NCBI RefSeq assembly: GCF_018734325.1
Contig: NZ_CP073754.1
Coordinates: forward strand, 3,100,001 to 3,164,000
Length of the DNA stretch: 64,000 nucleotides
Direction: 5' to 3'
Origin: Methylomonas paludis
GTDB taxonomy: Bacteria; Pseudomonadota; Gammaproteobacteria; Methylococcales; Methylomonadaceae
The translations under genes and the position numbers were made by a program. Shown here in pieces: positions 55,955 through 64,000 of this stretch. Under the pieces are notes generated by a model. The model made no database searches. It saw only the letters and a program-made list of their open reading frames with translations, and was not told the origin of the DNA. Position 1 is the stretch's first letter; each line of letters begins with the position of its first letter.

Positions 55955-58219
55955 CTACACAACCATCGTTGGACTGGTTTCCAGGCGAGATGAAACAGAA
56001 TCCAATGCTCTTTCCTGAATCTGCTCTATCAACTCCATGATTTGTTGATCCAGCATAAATCGCAATTGCCACTCCATTGCCAAATCTGCGGGTAAGCTGT
56101 CGATGCGATGATGTTCGATGTAACTTTGTTTCAGCAGCGCGTGGACATCGGCAATCTGAGTCCAAGGCTTTTGTGGTTCGCCTTGCAGCACTAAGGCCGT
56201 ATTTTCCAAAGCTGTTGCCAATGCCGTATCGAAAGCACGGCTATGCTGTTGCAGTTCTTCTGGAAAACTGCTGAATTGCTGACCGCTTAATAATCGGTAG
56301 CGCCGCCTAATTTGCAACAAACCGGACAAATTGCCGGCATCCTTGATAACCGCCCGCAGTGCCGTTCTGTCTTTGGCTTTGTCGGCCAAGCGTGCATCCG
56401 GTTCCAATAGTGCGTGAATAACCAGATCTTGTGCGGCAGCCAAGTCCTTTTCTGCCGACAAGCGTAACGGCAAGGTGTGTTTAAGCAGATGACTAAGATC
56501 AGGCAGCCTGATGGTGAACTGGGCAAGAGTCTGCAGCGCCGAAACACAATGGTGTCTGGCAAGCGTAATCGAACGCCGCGGCCATAGCGCATAGTCAAGC
56601 ACGCCCATCACGATAAGGCCAAGTAAAATACCGATAACCCGGTCTCGCGGTAAATATAGATCGGTGACTGCGCCAAAATCATGCAAGACAAATAATGCGA
56701 ACGAAAAGCCGATTTGCCTGCCCATATAGGCGATACGTTCGCTGCCTGCTGAAATCCAGGCGGCCAAAGCCCAGATCGGTGCCGTTGCTAAAGCAAATCC
56801 GATGATAGTATCCAACTGAGACTGGAACACCAGCACATAAAAATAAGCGCACAGCGCACCCAGGATCGCTCCCGACAAACGCAATATGGATAGTCGATAG
56901 TCGGCACCAAGACTGGTTTGTGCTGCAACCAAACAGGTGGGGATGGCGGTATTGATATCCGGCCAATCCAGACTTTCCACGACCAACATGCAGAGTATGG
57001 CTCCCAGAGAAAATTTAATCCCGTATTGCAGGCTATCGGCATGCATTGCCCAATATTCATAGCCAAACCAGGCTGGAAACCAGCTTTCAGCCACATTACT
57101 GTCGGCCTCCTCATCTAGACTGTTATCTGCCGGCCTAACCAGCGGCTGATGCAGTTGATGCATCAATTCGGAAATACGTTGCAACGCTCGCCACATGGCT
57201 GCTAACAGCGTGGGATTTGTTTGCAAGGAATAGCGGTGTAACACGTCATCGGTCAGCAACGCGTTGATTTGCTCAGAAACCTCGCGCGATTCCGCCAAAC
57301 CTTGGCATAATATTGCGCAAGCACTTTGCAAGGCCAGGTAAACATTTAATTTTTCTGTGGTCATTGCTTGAGTGCGGTACTCTGCTGTTAAGACCTGATC
57401 CAACCAAATGGCAAACTGGCGCAAACCATCAATTTCCAGTAATAAGGCCAAATAAGTATCATGCTGTTTGTACAAAGAGGGGTGTATCAGTTCTGCATTT
57501 TCCAGCAAACCCAGTATCTTGCCAAAGTTACCTGCACTGACAGGTTTCGGGCTCACCTGCTCATGACTGGACATACCACTATCAGCTAAGCGCATACTAA
57601 AAATGTAAGCTACAGCCGCCAGCTGCCCGGCAATATTTGCCTGCAACTGTTTAAGCGGATCTTGCGGTTTGATAGTCAGATGTACCACTGTCCAGATACC
57701 GATAGCCAATACACCAAGAATCGGGATATTCCACAAGGCGTGGTAGATGTTTGCATCTGGAGTACTTGGACTATAAAGTACAGACACGGAATACCATAGG
57801 GCAATACCGGTAGGCCAGGCGATCAATCGGGCGTGAAACAGCGCGAGGGCAATAATTATCAGCGATAAGGGGAGCAACAACCAGGGATCGTTACCGGCAA
57901 ACATCAGCGCAAATACTGACACCAAAGCAGTGACGATAATATATCCCAGTTGGCGTATACCAAATGCCAAGGATTGACCGGCATTTGCATAGGCATCGTA
58001 ACTCAGACAGATAAGCACTGAAATTGCGCCCAATGGCGGAATATGCAGCGCCTGACTAACCAGGCTAATAGTTAGGGTTACGATAAACAAACGCAATGCA
58101 GCAACGCGCCGTTCTGGAAAATCGCTAAGCTCAGTCTGCAGAAATTGTATCAGCCCAGTCCCAAACCAAAGCCTGCTTTGGTTTGGGACTGCAACCGTTT
58201 GTGTGTCGCGGAGATTCAT
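55955..58219 (-). CDS. FUSC-family aromatic-acid efflux transporter
   Basis: A 754-residue inner-membrane protein of the fusaric acid resistance/AaeB type: an N-terminal bundle of about six membrane helices (residues 40-190), a cytoplasmic helical domain, a second bundle (about 395-545, GIKFSLGAILCMLVVESLDW, GFALATAPIWALAAWIS) and a soluble C-terminus. These proteins export aromatic acids with an HlyD-type adaptor. It overlaps the adaptor gene by 4 bases (ATGA), after YtcA-like and adaptor genes. Confidence 0.9.
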   Translation of the reverse strand: MNLRDTQTVAVPNQSRLWFGTGLIQFLQTELSDFPERRVAALRLFIVTLTISLVSQALHIPPLGAISVLICLSYDAYANAGQSLAFGIRQLGYIIVTALVSVFALMFAGNDPWLLLPLSLIIIALALFHARLIAWPTGIALWYSVSVLYSPSTPDANIYHALWNIPILGVLAIGIWTVVHLTIKPQDPLKQLQANIAGQLAAVAYIFSMRLADSGMSSHEQVSPKPVSAGNFGKILGLLENAELIHPSLYKQHDTYLALLLEIDGLRQFAIWLDQVLTAEYRTQAMTTEKLNVYLALQSACAILCQGLAESREVSEQINALLTDDVLHRYSLQTNPTLLAAMWRALQRISELMHQLHQPLVRPADNSLDEEADSNVAESWFPAWFGYEYWAMHADSLQYGIKFSLGAILCMLVVESLDWPDINTAIPTCLVAAQTSLGADYRLSILRLSGAILGALCAYFYVLVFQSQLDTIIGFALATAPIWALAAWISAGSERIAYMGRQIGFSFALFVLHDFGAVTDLYLPRDRVIGILLGLIVMGVLDYALWPRRSITLARHHCVSALQTLAQFTIRLPDLSHLLKHTLPLRLSAEKDLAAAQDLVIHALLEPDARLADKAKDRTALRAVIKDAGNLSGLLQIRRRYRLLSGQQFSSFPEELQQHSRAFDTALATALENTALVLQGEPQKPWTQIADVHALLKQSYIEHHRIDSLPADLAMEWQLRFMLDQQIMELIEQIQERALDSVSSRLETSPTMVV

Positions 58220-59403
58220 TGCCGAACCTGGGGGTTGCCGGCTCCCTTGTCAGTCGCTGGTACCCCTTCCGAAAGTTGGCCTGGGCGATCCAGAACGGTC
58301 ACAAAAGCAGTCATCCCCATCCGTAACGGGTGTTCAGCATCTCGTTCGTGTATCTCAATGCGTACCGGAAAACGGGACGCCAGAATCACCCAGTTCAAAG
58401 TACGCTGAACCTCCGGCAACACCCCCTGTTGCTTAATATTATCCGGCGAGTTGGCCCAACCGATACCGGTCACCACCCCTCGATAGCGATTACCTGGATA
58501 AGCAACCAGAAATACTTCGGCTTCCTGTCCTGGATGAATAGAATTCAGATAGGTTTCTTTGAAGTTGGCGATGGCATACCAATGACGGTCATCAACCAAA
58601 GCGAACAACTGCATTCCGGCCTTGGCGTATTCGCCTTCGCGTATATTCAGATTAGTGACATAGGCATTGAACGGAGCGCGTACCACACAATATTCCACAT
58701 CGAGCTCGGCGGCGGTAACAACTGCTTTGGCCGCTTCAATGCGGGCATTGACCTTACCGACCTGGGCAATCAGTGACACCGCGCGGCTACTCTCACTTTT
58801 GGCTTCCGCTATTGCGCTGCGGGCCGAAAGCGCCTTGGCTTGAGCGTCTGCCAGCGCAGCGCGTGAGGCAGCATAGCGGGATTGAGCCTGCTTGAGCTGA
58901 TCTTGGCTTACGAATTGCTTTTCTGCCAATGGCTCAAGGCGTTCCAGATAGCTATGTAAATACTCATCTTCTGCCTCTATCCGGCTGACTTCAGCACTGG
59001 CGGCGGCGCGTTGGTGATCCAGTCTTTCGATGGCAAGCTCAGCAGCACCACTGGAGGCGCGCCGGGAATCCACCTCTTTTTCCACCAACTGTAATTCTGC
59101 TCTGGCCTTATCGAGTCTGGCCTGGTAGGGGCGCGGGTCGATTTCATACAACAGGTCACCCTGCTTGACGTACTGGTTGTCTTCAACGTGTAATGCCACG
59201 ATACGACCACTCACTTCTGGAGCGATACCGACAATGTTCGCTCGAACCATTGCATCATTGGTTCTAGGGTTTTGATAGTTTATATGCCAAACCAGAATAC
59301 CGCTGACCAAAGCACCCAACACAATCAAAATACCAATGCCACGACCCAGCAATATGCGGTGTTTGAGCTTATTGGCCTGATTATCAATTTGACTGTTTTC
59401 CAT
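58216..59403 (-). CDS. HlyD/EmrA-type membrane fusion protein
   Basis: A 395-residue periplasmic adaptor with one N-terminal membrane helix (GIGILIVLGALVSGILVW), a lipoyl/barrel-sandwich half (VSGRIVALHVEDNQYVKQGD), a long coiled-coil hairpin (about residues 110-225) and a beta-barrel part (AYVTNLNIREGEYAKAG, NFKETYLNSIHPGQEAEV). It would link the FUSC transporter to an outer-membrane factor. Middle gene of YtcA-HlyD-FUSC. Confidence 0.92.
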   Translation of the reverse strand: MENSQIDNQANKLKHRILLGRGIGILIVLGALVSGILVWHINYQNPRTNDAMVRANIVGIAPEVSGRIVALHVEDNQYVKQGDLLYEIDPRPYQARLDKARAELQLVEKEVDSRRASSGAAELAIERLDHQRAAASAEVSRIEAEDEYLHSYLERLEPLAEKQFVSQDQLKQAQSRYAASRAALADAQAKALSARSAIAEAKSESSRAVSLIAQVGKVNARIEAAKAVVTAAELDVEYCVVRAPFNAYVTNLNIREGEYAKAGMQLFALVDDRHWYAIANFKETYLNSIHPGQEAEVFLVAYPGNRYRGVVTGIGWANSPDNIKQQGVLPEVQRTLNWVILASRFPVRIEIHERDAEHPLRMGMTAFVTVLDRPGQLSEGVPATDKGAGNPQVRQ

Positions 59404-59421
59404 AATGAACGGTACCCGCAG

Positions 59422-59742
59422 TTAAATCGAGTAAAATAACAACCAAATGACAAAAGTGCATAAGGCCCAGAGACTAGGCACAATCAACAATGGCGGCCCC
59501 AGATACGGTGTTAGCCTGTATCTCACCAATTGCCACATCAGCACCAGACTTGCCAAGAGCCCGGCCAGAATACAGATAATCCAGGCCGGCCAGAAAGACC
59601 CTTCAAGACTCAATATCGGGTCACAAGCAGTCAAGAAAACAGTCAAATAAACCCCAATACCTGCTTTCTGTAATCCGGGCCGGTATAGCCTAATCTGAGC
59701 ATTATCAGAGATACTAAACTTCAATAATTTTAGTAAAAACAT
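59422..59742 (-). CDS. YtcA-like inner-membrane lipoprotein
   Basis: A 106-residue protein with a lipobox-like FLTAC at residues 36-40, followed by DPILSLEGSFWPAWIICILAG, a second membrane segment, and PYLGPPLLIVPSLWALC. This is the pattern of the YtcA family, small proteins found with HlyD-FUSC efflux genes; function unknown. The region before the lipobox is longer than usual, but no better in-frame start is visible. It lies 18 bases before the adaptor gene. Confidence 0.78.
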   Translation of the reverse strand: MFLLKLLKFSISDNAQIRLYRPGLQKAGIGVYLTVFLTACDPILSLEGSFWPAWIICILAGLLASLVLMWQLVRYRLTPYLGPPLLIVPSLWALCTFVIWLLFYSI

Positions 59743-60092
59743 TTGAAATATTTTAGGCGGTGTTTTTTAATTTGAATCCGTTGACGTCAATTGTTTCGAT
59801 GGCTAATCGCGACACCCTGGCCTATAGCTAATACTTTCTGGATGAACCGATGCCAACCCAATTAGCTGAATTAGAAAAATAAAGGCATAATTTTTAAAAT
59901 TAGCCACCATTCTATACTATACAAAATGGTACAGTGCAGATTCGATTATTGCAGCGCGAGTAACTAGCTAGCGTCAACATTTCCCTTTAAAAACCACAGT
60001 TGTAGCTGCTAAACACTATGCAATGCATCATACGCAGCTAAGTGCTTGTTTAAGATGGGTATGCAACATTCACTCCGTAATTACCAGGAAGA
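59743..60092. other. 350-base divergent region of the efflux genes
   Basis: Lies between the YtcA-HlyD-FUSC operon and the outer-membrane factor. AT-rich and presumably holding both promoters; I see no strong palindrome, no regulator gene and no coding frame. Confidence 0.5.
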
Positions 60093-61736
60093 TTGGTTGA
60101 TGATCAGCAATACCCTGTGTTTCCGGGATTAAACTTTATAGTTATTTCACAACAGCATTGGCGATTGAACAAGGTGTTTTCAGGCTTACCACAGCAGCTG
60201 CGCTGCAAGTGCAATAATTTATTGGCATCCGCATCTTGTCTGCCAAGATTTATCTGCAGTTGGGCAATTTCAATATTGATGGCATTAACAGCTTGCTCAT
60301 CGCCAAGCCCGGCACAACATGACCTAGCCAATCCGGCGCTTCCGGTAAATCATAGTAGTTCTGGAGATGTGAACGGTAACGCCACGCAAAAATCGGCACT
60401 TTCAAGTCGCTTGCCCGACCAAAATCAAATTGATCCTAAGCTAATCTACGACCTGCCGGCACTGGTTGACCTTGCCTTGCATACTAATCCGGAAACCAGA
60501 GCTAGTTGGGAAGAAGCACAAGCCGCTGCCGCCCGTCTGGAAAGAAATCGCAGCGCTTGGTATCCAACTTTATCGGCGATGGCATTTGGCCAACAATTCA
60601 AAACCAGCTTTCCTATCCCTGGCGGCGCATTGGTCAGTCATGGTTATTCATCTACCGGCAGCTTGGATTTGGCCTGGACACTATTCGATTTCGGACGCCG
60701 GGAAGCCACGGTCGATGCTGGCACACAGCGCTTGCATGCCGCCAATTTTTCCTTTAATCGTAAACATCAGGAAATTGCCTATCGCGTTGCCAGCAGTTTT
60801 TTTGCCTATCAGGCCGTGCTGTCAAAAGTAACGGCAGCGCAACAGACACTGGAAGCAGCCAAGGCAGGCACTGTTTCAGTTCAGGCAAAACTCAGCAAAG
60901 GACTGGCGACTCGTCCCGACTTGTTGCTGGCGATTCAGGAACAGGCAAAAGCCAGTTATGACCTCCAGGATGCTCGCAGCTCGGTAATTCAAGCGCAAGC
61001 CGATTTGACCGCCAACCTTGGCGTTTCGCCTACTTACGCCTTGCAATTGATCGATTTGAGTAATGTACCGCTGCCGGCAGGACTGGTAGAGTCGGTTGAA
61101 AAAATTGTCGATCAGGCTTTGGAGCAACGCCCCGATCTGATGGCACGCCTTGCCGAATTGCGTGCCCGTGAAGCCGAAGTGCAGAAAGCCAGAGCGGAAT
61201 TCTGGCCCAAGCTTTCTCTGCGCGGCATGATAGGCAATCAATACTGGGGAAATATTCACACCAATTCACTGAGTAATGATATTTATTCGGTAAGCAATGT
61301 TGTTGATACGGTAATGCTGAATGTGGAATGGACTTTGTTCGATGGCTTTGAACGCAGTAATGCGGTGCATGAAGCGGAAGCTAAACAAGAGGTTTCTAGA
61401 GCTCAGCTGGATAGCTTCCGCCTGGAAATTATTCGTGATATCTGGAAAGCCTATGCCGACACCAAAACCGCGCTGGAAAAACGCGAATTTGCCCTGGCCT
61501 TGTTGAAAGCGGCAGAGGAGTCTTATGCCGCCACTCAGGAATCTTATACCCACGGTTTTTCCACCGTCATAGAGTTGCTATCCGCGCAAAAGGATTTGGC
61601 GCACGCCCGATTTACCGAGATAGACAGCCGCGCTACTTTACTACGCTCAGCGGCAACCCTGGTTTATGTAGCGGGAGAACATAACCGGGGGGATTTCAAT
61701 TCAGATAGTGGGGCGTTTGGCCGCAATCCCCAATGA
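60093..61736 (+). CDS. NodT/TolC-type outer-membrane efflux lipoprotein
   Basis: Outer-membrane channel subunit of a tripartite pump. The lipobox MALTAC marks the mature start at about residue 68. Two TolC-type repeats follow (DLPALVDLALHTNPETRASW, WYPTLSAMAFG and FGRREATVDAG; then VDQALEQRPDLMARLAELRA, FWPKLSLRGMIG and LFDGFERSNAV). The TTG at 60093 has AGGAAG upstream but leaves an unusually long leader; a GTG at 60174 (VFSGLPQQL) would shorten it. Divergent from YtcA-HlyD-FUSC, so it probably completes that pump. Confidence 0.88.
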   Translation: MVDDQQYPVFPGLNFIVISQQHWRLNKVFSGLPQQLRCKCNNLLASASCLPRFICSWAISILMALTACSSPSPAQHDLANPALPVNHSSSGDVNGNATQKSALSSRLPDQNQIDPKLIYDLPALVDLALHTNPETRASWEEAQAAAARLERNRSAWYPTLSAMAFGQQFKTSFPIPGGALVSHGYSSTGSLDLAWTLFDFGRREATVDAGTQRLHAANFSFNRKHQEIAYRVASSFFAYQAVLSKVTAAQQTLEAAKAGTVSVQAKLSKGLATRPDLLLAIQEQAKASYDLQDARSSVIQAQADLTANLGVSPTYALQLIDLSNVPLPAGLVESVEKIVDQALEQRPDLMARLAELRAREAEVQKARAEFWPKLSLRGMIGNQYWGNIHTNSLSNDIYSVSNVVDTVMLNVEWTLFDGFERSNAVHEAEAKQEVSRAQLDSFRLEIIRDIWKAYADTKTALEKREFALALLKAAEESYAATQESYTHGFSTVIELLSAQKDLAHARFTEIDSRATLLRSAATLVYVAGEHNRGDFNSDSGAFGRNPQ

Positions 61737-61845
61737 GCAGGAAGCGGATTTAGTGCAGTTTAAACCAGCAGCAAGTTGTCCAAGCAGAGGGGAATCAGGA
61801 ACAATCTGAAAAGGACAACTAAACTGCTAACCGTTCTTGCTCTAC

Positions 61846-61893
61846 AAAAAAAACCGGTAGAACCAGAGTTCATAACTGAACCCCTCCTACCGG
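61846..61893 (-). terminator. rho-independent terminator on the minus strand
   Basis: Stem CCGGTAG / CTACCGG (61854-61860 and 61887-61893) with an inner GTTCA/TGAAC pairing, followed on the minus strand by eight T. No supported protein gene on that strand ends here, so it may end a short RNA from the 61.9-62.1 kb gap. Confidence 0.7.
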
Positions 61894-61977
61894 CTATGGA
61901 ATCTTACTATCTCCATAAGCGCAGACCGACAAAAAACCAAGTAGTTCAGTAAGTAATCAATTAATTTCAGCAATTGT

Positions 61978-62003
61978 GCTGGTTTTTTCATGAAAAAACC
62001 AGC
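61978..62003. repeat. 26-bp perfect palindrome
   Basis: GCTGGTTTTTTCA and its exact complement, with no spacer. It covers the start codon of a possible small plus-strand frame and would lie inside the putative minus-strand RNA. Could be a regulator site or a cruciform or hairpin. Confidence 0.7.
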
Positions 62004-62148
62004 GGTTACAATTTCAATAACGAAATTAAAGCAGTTGCATAAAGATTTGACCATTTTAAGCTCTGATACTGTTCGTACTGAACATATTCGCCCATTAAAT
62101 CCGGACAATGCCATTTTCCTTAAAAAATGTGATTTTGTTTCAGACTAG
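61990..62148 (+). CDS. possible 52-residue small protein
   Basis: A frame from ATG 61990 to TAG 62148 encoding a basic peptide (MKKPAVTISITKLKQLHKDL, then an HIRPLNPDNAIFLKK part). The composition looks protein-like, but no ribosome binding site is visible and the start lies in the palindrome. It lies 45 bases before msrB on the same strand. A minus-strand terminator and promoter-like signals on the other strand argue that this region may instead make RNA. The rest of 61737-62193 holds nothing further. Confidence 0.3.
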   Translation: MKKPAVTISITKLKQLHKDLTILSSDTVRTEHIRPLNPDNAIFLKKCDFVSD

Positions 62149-62193
62149 ACAGGGGCGTACAATAAGCTTTTTGCGACATCCGATAGTAAGCAG

Positions 62194-62589
62194 ATGACAA
62201 CTCCATCCGATAACGAACAAGACTGGCGGCAAAAACTCACGCCTGAGCAATACCATGTCTGTTGGGAAAAAGGCACGGAACCAGCTTTCACTGGTAAATA
62301 CACGGATTGCACTGCAACCGGGATTTACCACTGTGTTTGCTGCTCGCAGCCGCTGTTTTCGTCAGAAAATAAATTCCATTCCGGCTGTGGTTGGCCTAGC
62401 TTCTGGAAAGCTTTACACGCGGACACCCTTACTCAAATCGAAGATACTACTCATGGCATGCGCCGTGTCGAAGTCACTTGCACCAATTGCGGCGCTCATC
62501 TAGGTCATGTTTTCCCTGACGGACCACCGCCCACCGGCCTGCGTTATTGCATTAATTCAGTGGCGATAGATTTACAAGTCAGCTCATGA
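62194..62589 (+). CDS. msrB: peptide methionine (R)-S-oxide reductase
   Basis: Repairs methionine-R-sulfoxide in proteins. The 131-residue protein has the four zinc cysteines in two CxxC pairs ([11 protein letters not shown] and [14 protein letters not shown]), [11 protein letters not shown], and the catalytic Cys in [11 protein letters not shown]. No signal peptide, so cytosolic. Its stop overlaps the aminopeptidase start by 4 bases (ATGA), so the genes are probably co-translated. Confidence 0.96.
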   Translation: MTTPSDNEQDWRQKLTPEQYHVCWEKGTEPAFTGKYTDCTATGIYHCVCCSQPLFSSENKFHSGCGWPSFWKALHADTLTQIEDTTHGMRRVEVTCTNCGAHLGHVFPDGPPPTGLRYCINSVAIDLQVSS

Positions 62590-63887
62590 CTGCTGCGGTA
62601 CTTGCTCAGGATTTACTGGATTTTATTGATGCCAGCCCCAGTCCCTGGCACGCTGTAGCCAGTATTGAACAAAAATTGCTGACTTTTAATTTTCAGCGTT
62701 TGGAAGAGACCAATGTTTGGTCACTTAGCAGTGGCGGCCGTTATTATGTGATCCGGGATGATTCCTCCATTGTGCTGTTTGTGCTGGGCAAACAATCTGT
62801 AGCGGAAACCGGCTTTAAAATTGTCGGCGCTCACACCGACTCACCCGGTTTACGGGTCAAACCCAATCCGCTGCTGAACAGTGATAATATCCAACGGCTG
62901 GCCCTTGAAGTGTATGGTGGACCAATACTCGCCACGTTTACAGACCGGGATTTAGGCCTAGCCGGACGGGTAGCCTACCAGGATGCTGTCGGCAATATAA
63001 TCAGCCGTTTGGTTAAGTTCCCAAATCCATTGCTGCGTTTACCGAATCTGGCCATCCACATGAATCGGGCAGTAAATGAGGATGGCTTAAAACTGAACAA
63101 ACAAACTGAACTGGCCGCCATTTTATCGGCAAATGCTAATCAGCAGTTGCATGCAGATTATTTTTCCAGCCTGCTGAGTCTAGCTTCCGGCATTGCCGAG
63201 GCTGATATTTTAGGCTGGGAACTGAATGCCTATGATACTCAATCCGGCAGTTTTTGGGGCGCGGAACAGGAGTTTTTGGCTAACAGCCAATTGGATAATC
63301 TGGCTTCCTGCCATGCCGGGTTAAGTGCATTTCTCGCCGAAACCAGCTTAAACAGTGGTAATAGCCTGGTGTGTGCATTTTTTGATCATGAAGAAGTCGG
63401 CAGTGAAAGCTGCAAAGGTGCTTCGGGTAGTTTACTGGGCGATATACTACAGCGCATAGTCAACGCCACTGATACCAGCCGCGACGCCTATCATCGCGCC
63501 ATGACCCACAGCTTTATGATCAGTGCCGACATGGCCCACGCTTATCAGCCCAGTTTCCCGAACGCCTACGAACCCAATCATAAATTACTAGTCAATCAAG
63601 GGCCGGTTATCAAAATCAATGCTAATCAGCGCTACGCCAGCGAATGTAAGTCCGCCGCACAGTTTATTCAGTATTGCCGCAAGGCCGGCGTACCTTACCA
63701 GCAATATTCGCACCGAGGCGATCTGCCTTGTGGCAGTACCATTGGTCCACTCACCTCAGCCAAGCTAGGCATTCGTACTGTAGATGTCGGCAATCCGATG
63801 TGGGCGATGCACAGCTTGCGCGAGAGTGCCGGCGTTCTGGATCACAGCTACATGGTGCAGGCGCTAAGCAGTTTTTTTACCAATTAG
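62586..63887 (+). CDS. apeB: M18-family aminopeptidase
   Basis: A 433-residue zinc aminopeptidase of the aspartyl/leucyl type. Metal and catalytic motifs are visible: [14 protein letters not shown] near residue 80, [20 protein letters not shown] near 217, [17 protein letters not shown] near 258, [14 protein letters not shown] near 313, and [13 protein letters not shown] near 405. It removes N-terminal residues from peptides in the cytosol. Overlaps msrB by 4 bases. The last 113 bases of the window show no gene. Confidence 0.95.
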   Translation: MTAAVLAQDLLDFIDASPSPWHAVASIEQKLLTFNFQRLEETNVWSLSSGGRYYVIRDDSSIVLFVLGKQSVAETGFKIVGAHTDSPGLRVKPNPLLNSDNIQRLALEVYGGPILATFTDRDLGLAGRVAYQDAVGNIISRLVKFPNPLLRLPNLAIHMNRAVNEDGLKLNKQTELAAILSANANQQLHADYFSSLLSLASGIAEADILGWELNAYDTQSGSFWGAEQEFLANSQLDNLASCHAGLSAFLAETSLNSGNSLVCAFFDHEEVGSESCKGASGSLLGDILQRIVNATDTSRDAYHRAMTHSFMISADMAHAYQPSFPNAYEPNHKLLVNQGPVIKINANQRYASECKSAAQFIQYCRKAGVPYQQYSHRGDLPCGSTIGPLTSAKLGIRTVDVGNPMWAMHSLRESAGVLDHSYMVQALSSFFTN

Positions 63888-64000
63888 AACATCCCCCACT
63901 ACGATGACAAGCCTTACCGCCCAGCAGTCTACCTAATCCGGGCCGAGACTTGGCAAACCCGCGATATAAAACATTCCACACCGGTTTTAATACCGGGCAA

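Noticed and set aside
61887..62114. 75-codon minus-strand frame upstream of msrB
   Set aside because: It ends inside the terminator stem, has no ribosome binding site and opposes another small frame; more likely non-coding RNA.

Overview
The window reads as chromosomal DNA of a gammaproteobacterium, most probably a methanotroph of the Methylococcales. This is inferred from the crtN-ald-crtP/crtNb cluster for C30 carotenoids (the arrangement known from Methylomonas), a methenyl-tetrahydrofolate cyclohydrolase of the methylotrophic type, PEP-CTERM type surface proteins, and the gammaproteobacterial gene order around rpoD. No methane or methanol oxidation gene is present, so the assignment is an inference.

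Layout. 1-9.7 kb: purD, then the methyl-cycle pair metK-ahcY, a tRNA-Ile2(CAU), and the macromolecular synthesis cluster rpsU-yqeY-dnaG-rpoD with divergent tsaD. 9.7-20.6 kb: plsY, folB-folK with a facing pteridine reductase-like gene, two methyltransferases, a Spy/CpxP-like protein divergent from a Cpx-like two-component system, then trhP-rraA-ispH. 20.6-31.5 kb: a toxin-antitoxin pair whose toxin has decayed, the carotenoid operon, a Cys/His-rich lipoprotein, an ApaH-like protein that has lost its catalytic motifs, and a GH13 glucan enzyme. 31.5-39 kb: a tandem duplication of a sigma-54-type promoter, a VPLP-type (PEP-CTERM-like) surface protein and a large exported sulfatase. 39-44.2 kb: an octaheme TPR cytochrome, a Rieske protein, and an ECF sigma / small membrane protein / metallophosphoesterase operon. 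44.2-51.7 kb is an accessory zone of gene decay: a truncated YoeB toxin, a frameshifted HAD gene, a second HAD gene split by a complete IS66 element with an 8-bp target duplication, a damaged peptidase fused to a transposase relic, a DUF2281 relic and an apparently intact YgiT/DUF4258 toxin-antitoxin pair, ending at a Pro-Arg-His tRNA cluster. 52.4-64 kb: fchA, cysS, a cyclophilin, lpxH, a YtcA-HlyD-FUSC efflux set with a divergent outer-membrane factor, msrB and an M18 aminopeptidase.

Small repeats are scattered through the accessory parts. A roughly 100-120 bp element with terminal inverted repeats occurs twice (26.2 and 41.9 kb), with a third isolated end at 21.4 kb, and a companion 35-bp repeat lies next to two of these sites. 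A 28-bp copy of the tRNA-His 3' end lies inside the peptidase relic, 1.6 kb from the tRNA, and may mark an old integration.

The strongest leads are: the duplicated sigma-54 / surface protein / sulfatase unit; the catalytically dead ApaH homologue with its coupled unknown partner; the Cys/His-rich lipoprotein; the small mobile repeats; and a possible small RNA at about 61.85-62.07 kb. All readings were made by eye from the sequence; no database search was run.
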